DNA of 50,460 nt, taken from positions 1 through 50,460 of the IMG/VR virus record IMGVR_UViG_3300028114_000019; one strand, 5' to 3'. How positions within the stretch are numbered: position 1 is the stretch's first letter; every line of letters starts with the position of its first letter. This DNA comes from a virus. Below, piece after piece: positions 40,831 to 49,217 of the stretch. The notes below the pieces were generated by a model that had not been told where the DNA came from, did no database searches, and saw only the letters and a list, made by a program, of their open reading frames with translations. A program made the position numbers and the translations under genes.

Positions 40831-41835
40831 AAGCGTCGAAAGAGTAGGCAACGGTGACGAAGTCAGCGTTCAGAAGTTCGAAACCTGCGTACAGGCTCCA
40901 AATCATCATGATGAAACGGCTGAAGTCATCGTTGTTGTTGAGTAGCACTTGGGCGTTGTTACCGCCAATGCCAACTCCAGTGGACTGCGGACCAAAGAAG
41001 ATACCGATCGCAGAGTTGTAGCTCTGTGAACTGGATGCAATGGTCGCAGCCTGTGTTTGTGTAGGCATGTTGGTGCTTTCGAAGAAGCGCACACCTTCAA
41101 ACACAAAGCCCGTGGGCATAATCGGTTCGCCAGCCACGAAGGTAGCTTGACCGAAGCCCTGACCCATGTACAGAGCAGCGTTAGGCTGCATGCCGGACAT
41201 AAGTGGGTTGATTTGACCGTTGCCAGGGTAACGAGCAACTTCACGGAAGTCACTGTTCTGACGCAGGTGCATCAAGAAGGTAGGATCGCAAACACAGCGA
41301 TAGAAACCGTCTTGGAAGGTAGGAGTGTTCCTCTTACGCAGGCTCTTCACCACGCGCAAAAGGTCATCCTTAACGTCGAATTTGGCTTGTTCGGCGTTGG
41401 TATAGCTAAGACTTCCAACGGCTAGATCGCCAGGGAAGTAGTAACCACCTTGGGTGTCAGAAGACTGACCCTTTGATACTGCTTTAAGGAGTTCATTGAT
41501 GAACACCCGATCACGCCAACGACGATAGTCGTCGAGCAAAGTCAGGCTACCAATGGATTGGTGGAAAGTTGTGAGGCTGCCGGTATCCAGCAAAAGACGC
41601 TGGGCAGTGATCAGAGTCTCGCGAGCAATTTTGAAAGTGCTTGGCTGAGTTGGATCACTAGGGTCAGCAGGGCCGGTGTACTCCTTAAGAGTCACCTGAA
41701 CCTTGTCCTTCACAATGTTGCGGCTGTTTGCAGTACCGATTGTTTGCTCGGCAGTGCGCTCGCGAGATTCTTTGGAGCCAGGGTTACCGAAGAAACGGTA
41801 ACGATCAAGCTGAACCGTCTGGCCGGGTTGTTTTG
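40829..41835 (-). CDS. Major capsid protein, exon 2
   Basis: The second exon of the split capsid gene. The joined product (42833-42941 plus 40829-41835) has 371 residues, with 109 + 1007 = 1116 bases. The exon begins at HDF|SKQPGQTVQLDRYRFF if the proposed junction is right. It runs through a long core with repeated helices and ends FVTVAYSFDA. Other open codons upstream of 41835 belong to intron hairpins. The protein resembles cyanophage-type HK97-fold capsid proteins by the RPHPAYIVEM...PGQTVQLDRYRF layout (from memory). Adjacent genes (scaffold, portal) support the assignment. Confidence 0.8.
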
Positions 41836-42832
41836 CCTGAAATGCTTCGATGAGCACCGTGAGGTTCTTTATCCTCACGTAACATCAACTTAAGGACGTT
41901 GATGAGTAGACTATATCATCACCCACAGCAAGAATTATCTTCTGTTTGGGTGTTCCGCGCTCGTGTCACCTTATCGGCTTCTACAACAAATTTGTTGCGG
42001 TCAGCCTCGCTCCACTTTGACTTACCTCGATTAGTTCGAGTGTCGTAGCGAAGGTCGAACTTGTAGCTCATGGCTTTACATCCGTATGGTTTTAAAGCCT
42101 CTACGAACAAACGAGCTTGAGTGCCGTTACCACGAAGATTCCATTTATTTGGACTCTTCGTTTTCATCGGCTCTCTCGGAGTTAATGAGGCTCCGGTTAA
42201 GCTCTCGATCCAATCGGACACAAATAAAGCTGTGTCATAAGGAACGTATAAAGCCAGCTCTACAATACGCTCCCGTACATAAGGTTCTCCTGTTTGCGTG
42301 GATTGACCACGCTTGCGAAGATGAAGGTTTCCGTCGTCCATATAAAGAACGGCTAATCCCTCTAAGCCAATATCCCGTAGAAAAGAAGGTGTGAGCACCT
42401 TTATTCCTTGTGGGTATAGCTCCTTATATAAAGGAAGCAGTAGCTCTTGTTGATTAGACCACCACTGACAACCAGGAAAACTTCCTGATTGGTTTGTGCA
42501 TACTCTATCCTTAACTGGCTGTTTTATTCCAAAAATTCTGTTTAAGCGTCCCACTTTCCAGCGGAGATACTCAAACTGTTTTTTGGAGTGCGTGAGCACG
42601 AGATTCGGATAAGTAACTTGATGCCTTAGACATCCGTCACCTATACAAACACCTTTAAGGAACGAGCGGTCGCTTCGAGAGAGCATTCGAGCAGTGTTAG
42701 TCGTTGAACCTTCCAACCATTTCGGGTTGGCTTGGCTGCTGATTGACCTCCCTTACGGGTCCGGCTTTCCAGCAATTCACGGAATTGTTCGACCGAGCTT
42801 TCACTCGGAAGTTCCCAGACCTTAGCAGGTCA
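41836..42832 (-). ncRNA. Group I intron interrupting the major capsid protein gene
   Basis: A 997-base insert separates the two capsid exons. On the minus strand, the 5' exon end TTCT pairs with GGAA and the adjoining GACCT-GCTA-AGGTC hairpin forms P1 with a U-G pair at the splice site. The P7 strands can be seen as AACGACTA (42698-42705) and ATAGTCT (41908-41914). P9 hairpins CATCAAC...GTTGATG and CGTGAGG...CCTCACG follow, and the intron would end in G. The open frame 41919-42686 sits between the P7 strands. Splice sites are my best fit, not verified. Confidence 0.75.
41919..42686 (-). CDS. LAGLIDADG homing endonuclease inside the group I intron
   Basis: 255 residues from the ATG at 42686; a TTG at 42716 would run into the intron core. 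Two LAGLIDADG-type motifs are visible: FLKGVCIGDGCL near residue 10 and GLAVLYMDDGNL near 112. The second half has WNLRGNGTQARLFVEALKPYGC, typical of these enzymes. It would cut the intron-less capsid allele and so spread the intron. The stop lies just before the P7 3' strand, a normal place for such an ORF. Confidence 0.9.
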   Translation of the reverse strand: MLSRSDRSFLKGVCIGDGCLRHQVTYPNLVLTHSKKQFEYLRWKVGRLNRIFGIKQPVKDRVCTNQSGSFPGCQWWSNQQELLLPLYKELYPQGIKVLTPSFLRDIGLEGLAVLYMDDGNLHLRKRGQSTQTGEPYVRERIVELALYVPYDTALFVSDWIESLTGASLTPREPMKTKSPNKWNLRGNGTQARLFVEALKPYGCKAMSYKFDLRYDTRTNRGKSKWSEADRNKFVVEADKVTRARNTQTEDNSCCG

Positions 42833-42941
42833 AGAAGTCATGAACAACCACAGGTTCCGCAGCCATCTCGACGATGTATGCGGGGTGAGGACGGTAAAGT
42901 TCTGCACCAAGAATCTTCGGAAAATCGTTATCGATAAACAT
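42833..42941 (-). CDS. Major capsid protein, exon 1
   Basis: Codes for the N-terminal 36 residues, starting MFIDNDFPKILGAELYRPHP and ending with HDF at the splice site. ATG at 42941 has AGGA 8 bases upstream; an in-frame TAA lies farther upstream. Without splicing, the frame stops at TAA (42822-42824) soon after the intron start. The short exon explains why the capsid gene looks N-terminally truncated in simple ORF calls. Confidence 0.8.
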
Positions 42942-43023
42942 CGATAATCCTGAAGAAACTACAAGAGTTATATTAACCTTTTATTTTGCTGATGTAACTA
43001 AAACGTGTCGCAATCTTAGTGGT

Positions 43024-43839
43024 TTAACCAGCTACTTTACGGATCATATTTCTGACACCTTCACCTAACACACCGTACACAGATCCGTAGTTAGGCACGT
43101 ATCTTGTCGATTTACCTCGATAGCTAGTACGAGACACAACACTCATTTGACCCGGCAAATCACTACGAATTGCTTCCGTAAACACTTGACAATATACAGG
43201 AGGACTATAAACCCACGCAGCGCGAGAACCTGATGTGTCGTTCGTTGGGTTTGTTAAAGCAGGATAACGAACGCGTTGAAAAGATCCGGGACCGCCTGTG
43301 ATCCCGTTACCTACAAAAGCACCTAAATCTGAATCGTATTCGTACGGAGTATTACTGTTCGGCGTTTTAAAAGGATCATAATTTTGGTTGTCAGGAACAC
43401 TAGCTCCAAACCACGTATAGGTACCAAAATCTTTTAGCCCAGGTTGAGGACCTAAAGCTGTTTGGACAGTGCGACCAGCAACGCTGTACCTACCTTGAGC
43501 CCTAAAGCCAACATAGGTGTCTAATAAACCGGAAGCGTGAGGCAGTGTATTTTCATAATTAGTCCAGTAACCAGAAATAGCAGGTGGTACTGCCCTCCAC
43601 TCCGTATTCAAGTACCCACTTATGTTTGGTGGCCCCACGGGGATTAAACCAAAGTCAGCGCCTTCAAGATCTACACCAAACCATGTCTGCTGAACCCCAC
43701 TAGGCAGCATGTAACCACTTGATAGTACTTTATATGTATCAGTTAAGTTTAAGTTATCCCCTGTACGCTGTGGTCCCGATTGTATTCGGTGATAAAGACT
43801 ATTATCATAACGCCAGTTTGTTAAAGGAGTGTAAACCAT
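43024..43839 (-). CDS. Virion protein upstream of the capsid gene
   Basis: 271 residues. Gly/Tyr/Pro/Ser-rich, beta-type (YTWFGASVPDNQNYDPF, SGYMLPSGVQQTWFG). The C-terminus is basic (TRYVPNYGSVYGVLGEG, MIRKVAG). No family is recognised. Between holin-like gene and the capsid protein; probably a structural protein. Confidence 0.6.
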   Translation of the reverse strand: MVYTPLTNWRYDNSLYHRIQSGPQRTGDNLNLTDTYKVLSSGYMLPSGVQQTWFGVDLEGADFGLIPVGPPNISGYLNTEWRAVPPAISGYWTNYENTLPHASGLLDTYVGFRAQGRYSVAGRTVQTALGPQPGLKDFGTYTWFGASVPDNQNYDPFKTPNSNTPYEYDSDLGAFVGNGITGGPGSFQRVRYPALTNPTNDTSGSRAAWVYSPPVYCQVFTEAIRSDLPGQMSVVSRTSYRGKSTRYVPNYGSVYGVLGEGVRNMIRKVAG

Positions 43840-43901
43840 GTTGTTTTAGCGTATAAATTAATTCTACTCCTCTACAATCTGTAAAGAAGTTATCTCTCCC
43901 A

Positions 43902-44264
43902 ATGGTCAATGCAGAAAAATTTCTAACAATATTTTTTGAAGACCCAGAAGCTTCGATAGCCTGTTTTTCGGGTTCTTTAACGGATTCTCTCGTGCACCCA
44001 CAAAAGCGATCCAAACTTGTTGTGTACCTTGTTAAAACAACTGTTGTCGGATTATTTCTAGCTACATTTATTAGTCCAGTTTTTCACGATAAATTTAAAT
44101 TAACAAAAAATGAAGCCATCGCGGCCTCTTTTATCTGCGGTTATGCCGGAATTCGTATGCTTAACGCAGCTGAAAAATACTTTGAATACGAAATCCAAAA
44201 AAGATTACGTAAGCTTCAGCTAAGCTCCACGGAGCCTTCAAAATCAGACGACAGCTCAACTTGA
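43902..44264 (+). CDS. Two-span membrane protein, candidate holin
   Basis: 120 residues. Membrane segments at about residues 39-60 (VVYLVKTTVVGLFLATFISP) and 70-88 (NEAIAASFICGYAGIRML), followed by a charged helix (LNAAEKYFEYEIQKRLRKL). This matches the two-span holin topology of phage. The GYAGIRxLNxAE motif is typical of a phage holin group in my recollection. Read opposite to the surrounding late genes. The small minus-strand gene 44216-44380 overlaps its 3' end by 49 bases. Confidence 0.65.
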   Translation: MVNAEKFLTIFFEDPEASIACFSGSLTDSLVHPQKRSKLVVYLVKTTVVGLFLATFISPVFHDKFKLTKNEAIAASFICGYAGIRMLNAAEKYFEYEIQKRLRKLQLSSTEPSKSDDSST

Positions 44265-44380
44265 GCTTGGGGTGCAGGAGGAAGCACAGGAGTGACAACC
44301 TCAAGGGGTTGATTAACAACAACCTCTTGAACTTCTTTTTCTAAACTTGGCTTACGACGCAAGGTTCCTAGAGCTCTCAT
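44216..44380 (-). CDS. Small acidic/basic hypothetical protein
   Basis: 54 residues, from MRALGTLRRKPSLEKEVQEV to FEGSVELS. Basic start, Pro/Val-rich middle and acidic end. It lies directly after the scaffold terminator (44411-44438), with no clear ribosome site, and overlaps the holin-like gene antisense. Low certainty. Confidence 0.4.
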   Translation of the reverse strand: MRALGTLRRKPSLEKEVQEVVVNQPLEVVTPVLPPAPQAQVELSSDFEGSVELS

Positions 44381-44410
44381 AATTAATCAGTTGGTACTTG
44401 TACATTAGCA

Positions 44411-44438
44411 AAAAAAAGCTCCCCCGTTTCCGAGGGAG
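44411..44438 (-). terminator. Rho-independent terminator after the scaffold gene
   Basis: On the minus strand CTCCCTCG-GAAA-CGGGGGAG (8 pairs including one G-U, GNRA loop) is followed by C and eight T. It lies 24 bases after the stop at 44462. Confidence 0.9.
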
Positions 44439-44461
44439 ACAATTTCGACCATCTAACGTTA

Positions 44462-45379
44462 CTAAGAAGCATCCATGAACAGGAGCTTGCTGCGAAGAGC
44501 TTCGGGCCCAATCTGACTGAGATAACGCCAGGCGTTCTCTGGGCTGCGATTCATCACGTCACCAAAAGTCTCCCACTGTTGTTGAGGAGCTGGTGCCTGA
44601 GTAGACCCACCGGCATTAGCAGGGGGTGCGGGCATATCGTACCTGGGCTGATAAGCCTGGGGAGCTTGTTGACCTTGTCCGGGAGAGTCAATGTCCACAG
44701 GATAGACTTCAGTGAAGAAGCGGTCAGTATAGTTGGCTAAGTGATCGGGATTGGTCAAGATAGTCTCCATAGCGTCGTGACGCAGTGCGAGATTATCCAT
44801 ACGACCCGCCTGATCCATCAGCATGTCCTCAAGAGCACAAGAGTACTGATTGAGAATGCCTGGAGCCTCGATACCGAAGTGGTTAACTACGGCGTGAGTT
44901 GCGGGGCTTAGACCGTGTGGGCCGCTTTGTGGGGCCGTAGAAGTCTGCGAGGAAACCTGGGTCGGTGAGACGCTGGTAGGCAAGGTCTGCGCTACCTGCT
45001 GTGCCTGGTAAGCCCAAGGTTGGACCTGTGAAGCCAGATTGCTCTGTTGAGTAACCTGCGGCTGTGCCACCTGGTAAGGCGACGGTTGAGCCTGGCTGGG
45101 GTACGGCGGGTTGATCTGCGTAAGCACCCGCTCCAGTGAACCCATCGCTGCTTCCCACGGATTGTTGGGGGAGGACGGCGACGTTAACTGGTTGTACTGG
45201 CTGTTGGTAGTAGGCCCCGTAGTCGGTATTCCCGGCGACGGCAATTGGGCTGTAGCTGCCGAAGCTACCGCCGGGGTAGGCGTTTGGGTTACCCACTGGG
45301 GGTAAGCGGTTGAGCCCTGGTCCGAGGCTACTGCCTGGGAGACCGGGCTCGGGGTCGAAGCTTGGATCTGCTGGCTCAT
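44462..45379 (-). CDS. Scaffold-like capsid assembly protein, overlapping the portal gene
   Basis: 305 residues. The first 155 are Pro/Gln/Ser/Thr-rich (disordered). The C-terminal half has HAVVNHFGIEAPGILNQYSCALEDML, given here in parts: HAVVNHFG, EAPGILNQY, CALEDMLMD, plus NAWRYLSQIGPEALRSKLL. This block order is typical of cyanophage head-assembly (scaffold) proteins in my recollection. The first 497 bases overlap, in another reading frame, with the portal gene 3' end. Terminator follows at 44411-44438. Confidence 0.75.
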   Translation of the reverse strand: MSQQIQASTPSPVSQAVASDQGSTAYPQWVTQTPTPAVASAATAQLPSPGIPTTGPTTNSQYNQLTSPSSPNNPWEAAMGSLERVLTQINPPYPSQAQPSPYQVAQPQVTQQSNLASQVQPWAYQAQQVAQTLPTSVSPTQVSSQTSTAPQSGPHGLSPATHAVVNHFGIEAPGILNQYSCALEDMLMDQAGRMDNLALRHDAMETILTNPDHLANYTDRFFTEVYPVDIDSPGQGQQAPQAYQPRYDMPAPPANAGGSTQAPAPQQQWETFGDVMNRSPENAWRYLSQIGPEALRSKLLFMDAS

Positions 45380-47108
45380 AGCTACCCGAGTAGGTTAGTT
45401 CTTCCGCGAGATGGTCGAAAGTTCTATAGATTAGCGGAGTGATATTCAATCTCGGATCAGCTGCAAGCGGTTGGTTAGGCGCAAGCGGATGAGGAGATTG
45501 CAACATCTGTTGTAATAATACCAGAAATTGTTGCATAGCTGACTGAGTTTGTTGAACCATACGGAAAGGGAAACCCCTCAACATTTCAGCCCGCTCAGCA
45601 TCAGTTTTTTCTGGAAATAAGAACTTCAACGCTTCTATACTATCAACTCCCAGCTCTTGTAGGTTACGAACAACAATAGATTTTTGGTTTACATCGTAAG
45701 CCGTATCTTCATAAACATCACCTTGATACCTATAAGTAACTGTACGATCACCATCTTCTGGTAACCCAATAACCCCACGAGGTACTTTATTCTCTGCCAG
45801 GGCCACCTTCATCACCTGATTTAGCTTCCCTTCAAACTTTACATTTGCAATTTGATACTTTTCAATTGCTTCAGGTGTTTGTTCTGTCGGAGGCTTTGGT
45901 TCTTTTAAACCCGAAGCAGCTATAAATGACTCTCGAAAAATTAATTCTTGGTGATAAATCATCATCTCAAGGAGACGATTAAATCCATACGCAAGAAATG
46001 ATTTATTTTTTCTTAATGCTGTGGCCTGAGCTCGACCCATCAAACCTTTAATTTCAGTCGCAGTGGCACCGGCTGAAATTGAAATCTCATCAACACCACC
46101 TAATGCAGTACGTATCTCTTCTCTTAACAACAAAAGATATCTGCTCATGTCCCCGTTAACGGGGTCAGGTGTCATATAGCCCACACGGTCGGAAGGTTCT
46201 ACGTTCGCAATAATTCGCGGAACACGCAGGCCACCACCCATCGAGGCGCCGAAAGGTTCACTTACTCTTGTCGACGGGCTATCGACTCCAGAAAAACCAC
46301 TCTGACTGCTGATCGTAGGTCTAAAAGTTGACTGACTATCTGACGCTTCGACAAGATCACTACGTGGACGCGAACTAATTAGTGTTGGATTACCAAAAAA
46401 TTCAATGTTCTTAGAAATGTTCCGTGCAAGTTGGTCGTGGAGAACAATTTGCTCCATAAAAGGATCAAATTCGCCTTCTCCCTCTGTTCCACTTGCATTT
46501 GGTTTGTTTAATACCTCGACAGCTGGTATAAAACCAAGCATGTTAGGCCTTTTTTTACTTGGAGTTAAAATTGCACCTGGTTCAAGCTCAAAACTTAATT
46601 CACTATCAGTTTCGACCTCACTAATCTCTTCAGCTGTAATAGAAAGTCGAACGTACCGTTTATTTTGCCCGTACGCATTACTAGGTAGACCTAAAGTACT
46701 GTTTTTAACTTTATAGCTGTAGATAATGATTACTTCTTCTACTTCACCGTTTACATCGTGATAAACGCGATATTGATTTTTGTTAAAAAAGTAAATCTGG
46801 TATTTTAACTTTGGGTCAGGGCGAAAATAAAAAAGACCAGCACCATCAATTAAGAAATTCCTGATAATCGAAGGAAATCGAATATCAATCTTATTCAGCT
46901 TTATGACGTTGTCTAAAAACTTTGAACGACTTTTATACGTATCCTGATCACAGTAGAATGTTACACCCTTCTTAATCATAAGAAGAGTCATCTGCTGTAA
47001 ATGGCTTAAAACAACCATCGTGGCCGATTGGTTGCTTCGATCCTGGGTGCGTGAGGCCTCCAGGATCTCATTAAACCGTTTTCTGGTCTCAGTTGAGCTC
47101 GCAGACAT
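44883..47108 (-). CDS. Portal protein with a disordered C-terminal tail
   Basis: 741 residues. The first about 550 have the portal layout: helix-rich start (RKRFNEILEASRTQ), NKQYRVYHD-like strands, LIxxRPRSDLV, then LREEIRTALGGVDEISISAGATATEI, typical of portals around the stem/crown region. Residues about 575-741 are Pro/Gly/Gln/Tyr-rich and overlap the scaffold gene in another frame; the end SADLAYQRLTDPGFLADFYG, then TKRPTRSKPRNSRRS, still reads like a conserved tip. It forms the DNA entry ring. No terminase gene sits next to it in this window. Confidence 0.85.
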   Translation of the reverse strand: MSASSTETRKRFNEILEASRTQDRSNQSATMVVLSHLQQMTLLMIKKGVTFYCDQDTYKSRSKFLDNVIKLNKIDIRFPSIIRNFLIDGAGLFYFRPDPKLKYQIYFFNKNQYRVYHDVNGEVEEVIIIYSYKVKNSTLGLPSNAYGQNKRYVRLSITAEEISEVETDSELSFELEPGAILTPSKKRPNMLGFIPAVEVLNKPNASGTEGEGEFDPFMEQIVLHDQLARNISKNIEFFGNPTLISSRPRSDLVEASDSQSTFRPTISSQSGFSGVDSPSTRVSEPFGASMGGGLRVPRIIANVEPSDRVGYMTPDPVNGDMSRYLLLLREEIRTALGGVDEISISAGATATEIKGLMGRAQATALRKNKSFLAYGFNRLLEMMIYHQELIFRESFIAASGLKEPKPPTEQTPEAIEKYQIANVKFEGKLNQVMKVALAENKVPRGVIGLPEDGDRTVTYRYQGDVYEDTAYDVNQKSIVVRNLQELGVDSIEALKFLFPEKTDAERAEMLRGFPFRMVQQTQSAMQQFLVLLQQMLQSPHPLAPNQPLAADPRLNITPLIYRTFDHLAEELTYSGSYEPADPSFDPEPGLPGSSLGPGLNRLPPVGNPNAYPGGSFGSYSPIAVAGNTDYGAYYQQPVQPVNVAVLPQQSVGSSDGFTGAGAYADQPAVPQPGSTVALPGGTAAGYSTEQSGFTGPTLGLPGTAGSADLAYQRLTDPGFLADFYGPTKRPTRSKPRNSRRS

Positions 47109-47135
47109 TCAAGTTAAGGACAAAACGATTAAAGA

Positions 47136-47282
47136 TTACTTCTTGGCTGCCATCTGTTTGGCCTTACGGGCTTTTGCTAAAGCCCTTTTACGTGATTCTT
47201 CTTTGCCACGGGGTTCACCACCCTTTGATTCTTTGTCCCCTTGATTTTTCTCTTGAAACTTTTTCAAGAGCTCAGCGGGCAT
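47136..47282 (-). CDS. 48-residue charged protein upstream of the portal gene
   Basis: 48 residues, MPAELLKKFQEKNQGDKESK to RKRALAKARKAKQMAAKK. Strongly charged with a Lys/Arg-rich tail, a type common next to head genes in cyanophages in my recollection. It lies between the GT17 gene and the portal start, with 27 bases to the latter. Too short to be certain. Confidence 0.6.
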   Translation of the reverse strand: MPAELLKKFQEKNQGDKESKGGEPRGKEESRKRALAKARKAKQMAAKK

Positions 47283-47286
47283 TTTA

Positions 47287-48096
47287 TTAGTCATCTGGAA
47301 GAAGATACTTTCTGACTCTTTCCAGTGTAACCGCTTCTAGCGGTAAATTCTCCATTGGAAACGCAGTAAGCATATGATCTTCTCGACCCAACATATCTAT
47401 ATTGCCGGGTACTGCTTCAAATGTCTTACAGGTCTCGACAACAGTAGGCATATCGGTCTCCCAATGTGCGTAAGATTTAAGTTTTTTAAGTCTCCTTTCA
47501 GAGTCACCCATCCAACTTAAATGCCACCCAGCATCACGGTCTCCTATTACCTTACGTGTAGTCTGACGACGAACATTTGTTATAGATCCTAATGAAGCAA
47601 GTCTTCCTGCAGTGCAGATCGTTGCACAATGCCAGTGAAAAAGCTCACCAAGGGGAGTACAGAGCTGTAAATCTGCCCTCCCGTAGTGCATGGACATATC
47701 CAAACCTAAAATTGCATCAGGATTTGCCTCAAGTTCAGTTTTTATCTGTTCAAATTTTGCTGGGTTAGGGAGTTCGTCACAGTCAGAACAAATAAAAACA
47801 GCATTTTTTGGCATTTCCGAGAGATAAACACCAAGAGCATCGCGTTGTCCACGCTCACGGACCCAATGATCCGGTTCCTCGTCAACAGGCGGAAGTTTGA
47901 CGTGGATAACCTCGATCAAATCAGCGGGTAAACCTAACTCCTTAATGGTTTCGGCACAAGTAAAAGCCTTCGGCTCTCCTCTATGAGTTCGATCCGCATC
48001 TGCAATTAAAAAACCATCGACATGATCCTTTAATAAGGAAATGCGTAATTCAAGTAACTCGCGTTCGTTAAAATAAGGAAAACAATCAATTAACAT
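47287..48096 (-). CDS. GT17-like glycosyltransferase, copy B
   Basis: 269 residues. The family GT17 (beta-1,4-mannosyl-glycoprotein N-acetylglucosaminyltransferase-like) pattern is clear: MLIDCFPYFNERELLELRI, then DRTHRG, WVRERGQRDAL, and the metal-binding DCDEL at 105-109 (FICSDCDEL). The later GWHLSWMGD block is also typical. It would move a sugar onto a glycan, protein or surface structure. It overlaps its paralogue by 11 bases, so it arose by tandem duplication. Confidence 0.85.
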   Translation of the reverse strand: MLIDCFPYFNERELLELRISLLKDHVDGFLIADADRTHRGEPKAFTCAETIKELGLPADLIEVIHVKLPPVDEEPDHWVRERGQRDALGVYLSEMPKNAVFICSDCDELPNPAKFEQIKTELEANPDAILGLDMSMHYGRADLQLCTPLGELFHWHCATICTAGRLASLGSITNVRRQTTRKVIGDRDAGWHLSWMGDSERRLKKLKSYAHWETDMPTVVETCKTFEAVPGNIDMLGREDHMLTAFPMENLPLEAVTLERVRKYLLPDD

Positions 48097-48901
48097 TTTC
48101 AGGAAGGAGATAGGTTTTGACGCGCTCTAACTCAAATAATTTTGAGGGCAGAGCGCTTAAAGGATAAGTGGTAATTAAGTGATCGTCACGCCCAAGCATA
48201 TCGAGGTTTCCCTCTTGGGGTTCAAACAGCTCACATCTGCGCTGTACGTCTGGTGTGTCCCACATATAGTACTCAGCAATAGATCTGAGTTTATTCTTTC
48301 GTCGTACACCGTCACCCATCCAACTTAGATGCCAACCAAAATCTCTTTCACCCAGATACAGATTATCTTGGCTCTCCCTCATTACGGAGAGTGTGCTGTG
48401 TTTCTTTAAAAAACCAACCGTAGAAACAAAAGCTCGTTGCCACTCATGCAGAACACCATCAGGAGTTATTAACTGCCGATCAGCGCGTCCATAGTGCATA
48501 GACATGCTAGCCCGCACTACTTGCTTTGAAGTTTCAGCTGCGGTTTTTAGCTTATCTAATTTAAGAGGATTGACTAGCTCATCACAGTCGGAGCAAATAA
48601 AGAACGTTTCGTCTGAACACATATGAAGCCCAACACCTAAAGCATCGCGCTGGGCTCGTTCACGCAACCACGGATCTGGTGCTTCCTCAATAGAAGGTAA
48701 CTCAACGTGTAAGACTTGAACTTTACTGTCGTCGATACCAAGTTCTTTAAGAGTATCGACGCAGGTAAAAGGCTTTTCGTCACCTCGATGCGTTCTGTTG
48801 GCATCTGTTATCAGAAATCCGTCAACGTAATCTTCGAGAGTCCTAATACGGAGTTCTAGTAGTTCTTTCTCGTTAAAGTACGGAAAGCAATCGATAAGCA
48901 T
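48086..48901 (-). CDS. GT17-like glycosyltransferase, copy A
   Basis: 271 residues, with the same blocks as copy B: MLIDCFPYFNEKELLELRI, DANRTHRG, WLRERAQRDAL, FICSDCDEL (metal site at 105-109) and GWHLSWMGDGVRR. Identity with copy B is roughly half by eye. Both look intact. Two GT17 copies next to a third glycosyltransferase at the window end suggest a glycan-modifying module, perhaps acting on virion fibres or the host surface. Confidence 0.85.
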   Translation of the reverse strand: MLIDCFPYFNEKELLELRIRTLEDYVDGFLITDANRTHRGDEKPFTCVDTLKELGIDDSKVQVLHVELPSIEEAPDPWLRERAQRDALGVGLHMCSDETFFICSDCDELVNPLKLDKLKTAAETSKQVVRASMSMHYGRADRQLITPDGVLHEWQRAFVSTVGFLKKHSTLSVMRESQDNLYLGERDFGWHLSWMGDGVRRKNKLRSIAEYYMWDTPDVQRRCELFEPQEGNLDMLGRDDHLITTYPLSALPSKLFELERVKTYLLPENVN

Positions 48902-48932
48902 AGATCGCCTGAGCGGGTGCCACTATAGTAGC

Positions 48933-49217
48933 TTAGCTCTGTCCTAGATATTTAGCTGCACGACGCTTAGCTCTTGTCAAAAGATTTACATCTGCGTTTG
49001 TATTTTGATCAAATTCTGAAGAATTTGTATCGGCAGAATATCCACCGGGATTCAGAGATGGCTGTGGCTGACCTGTTAGTGACGTTTCATCTTCCGCCGA
49101 CATTTCAGCAAATGCTGAATCAGCCGATTGATTGGCTCGACGCTGCGCATCAGCGGCGTTCATTTGCTCTTGATAGTTTTTTGAAAACCCAAAAGCAGCA
49201 TTGTTAAAAGAGTTCAT
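48933..49217 (-). CDS. Small hypothetical protein
   Basis: 94 residues, Asn/Gln/Ser/Ala-rich and hydrophilic (AADAQRRANQSADSAFAEM), ending with a basic helix (LLTRAKRRAAKYLG). Looks like a small virion-associated protein. Shares a base at TAATG-type boundary with the next gene (49217). Confidence 0.55.
   Translation of the reverse strand: MNSFNNAAFGFSKNYQEQMNAADAQRRANQSADSAFAEMSAEDETSLTGQPQPSLNPGGYSADTNSSEFDQNTNADVNLLTRAKRRAAKYLGQS

Noticed and set aside
41836-41878. Start of the capsid ORF at GTG 41878
   Set aside because: Those codons form a perfect intron hairpin (CGTGAGG...CCTCACG); the true N-terminus is in exon 1.
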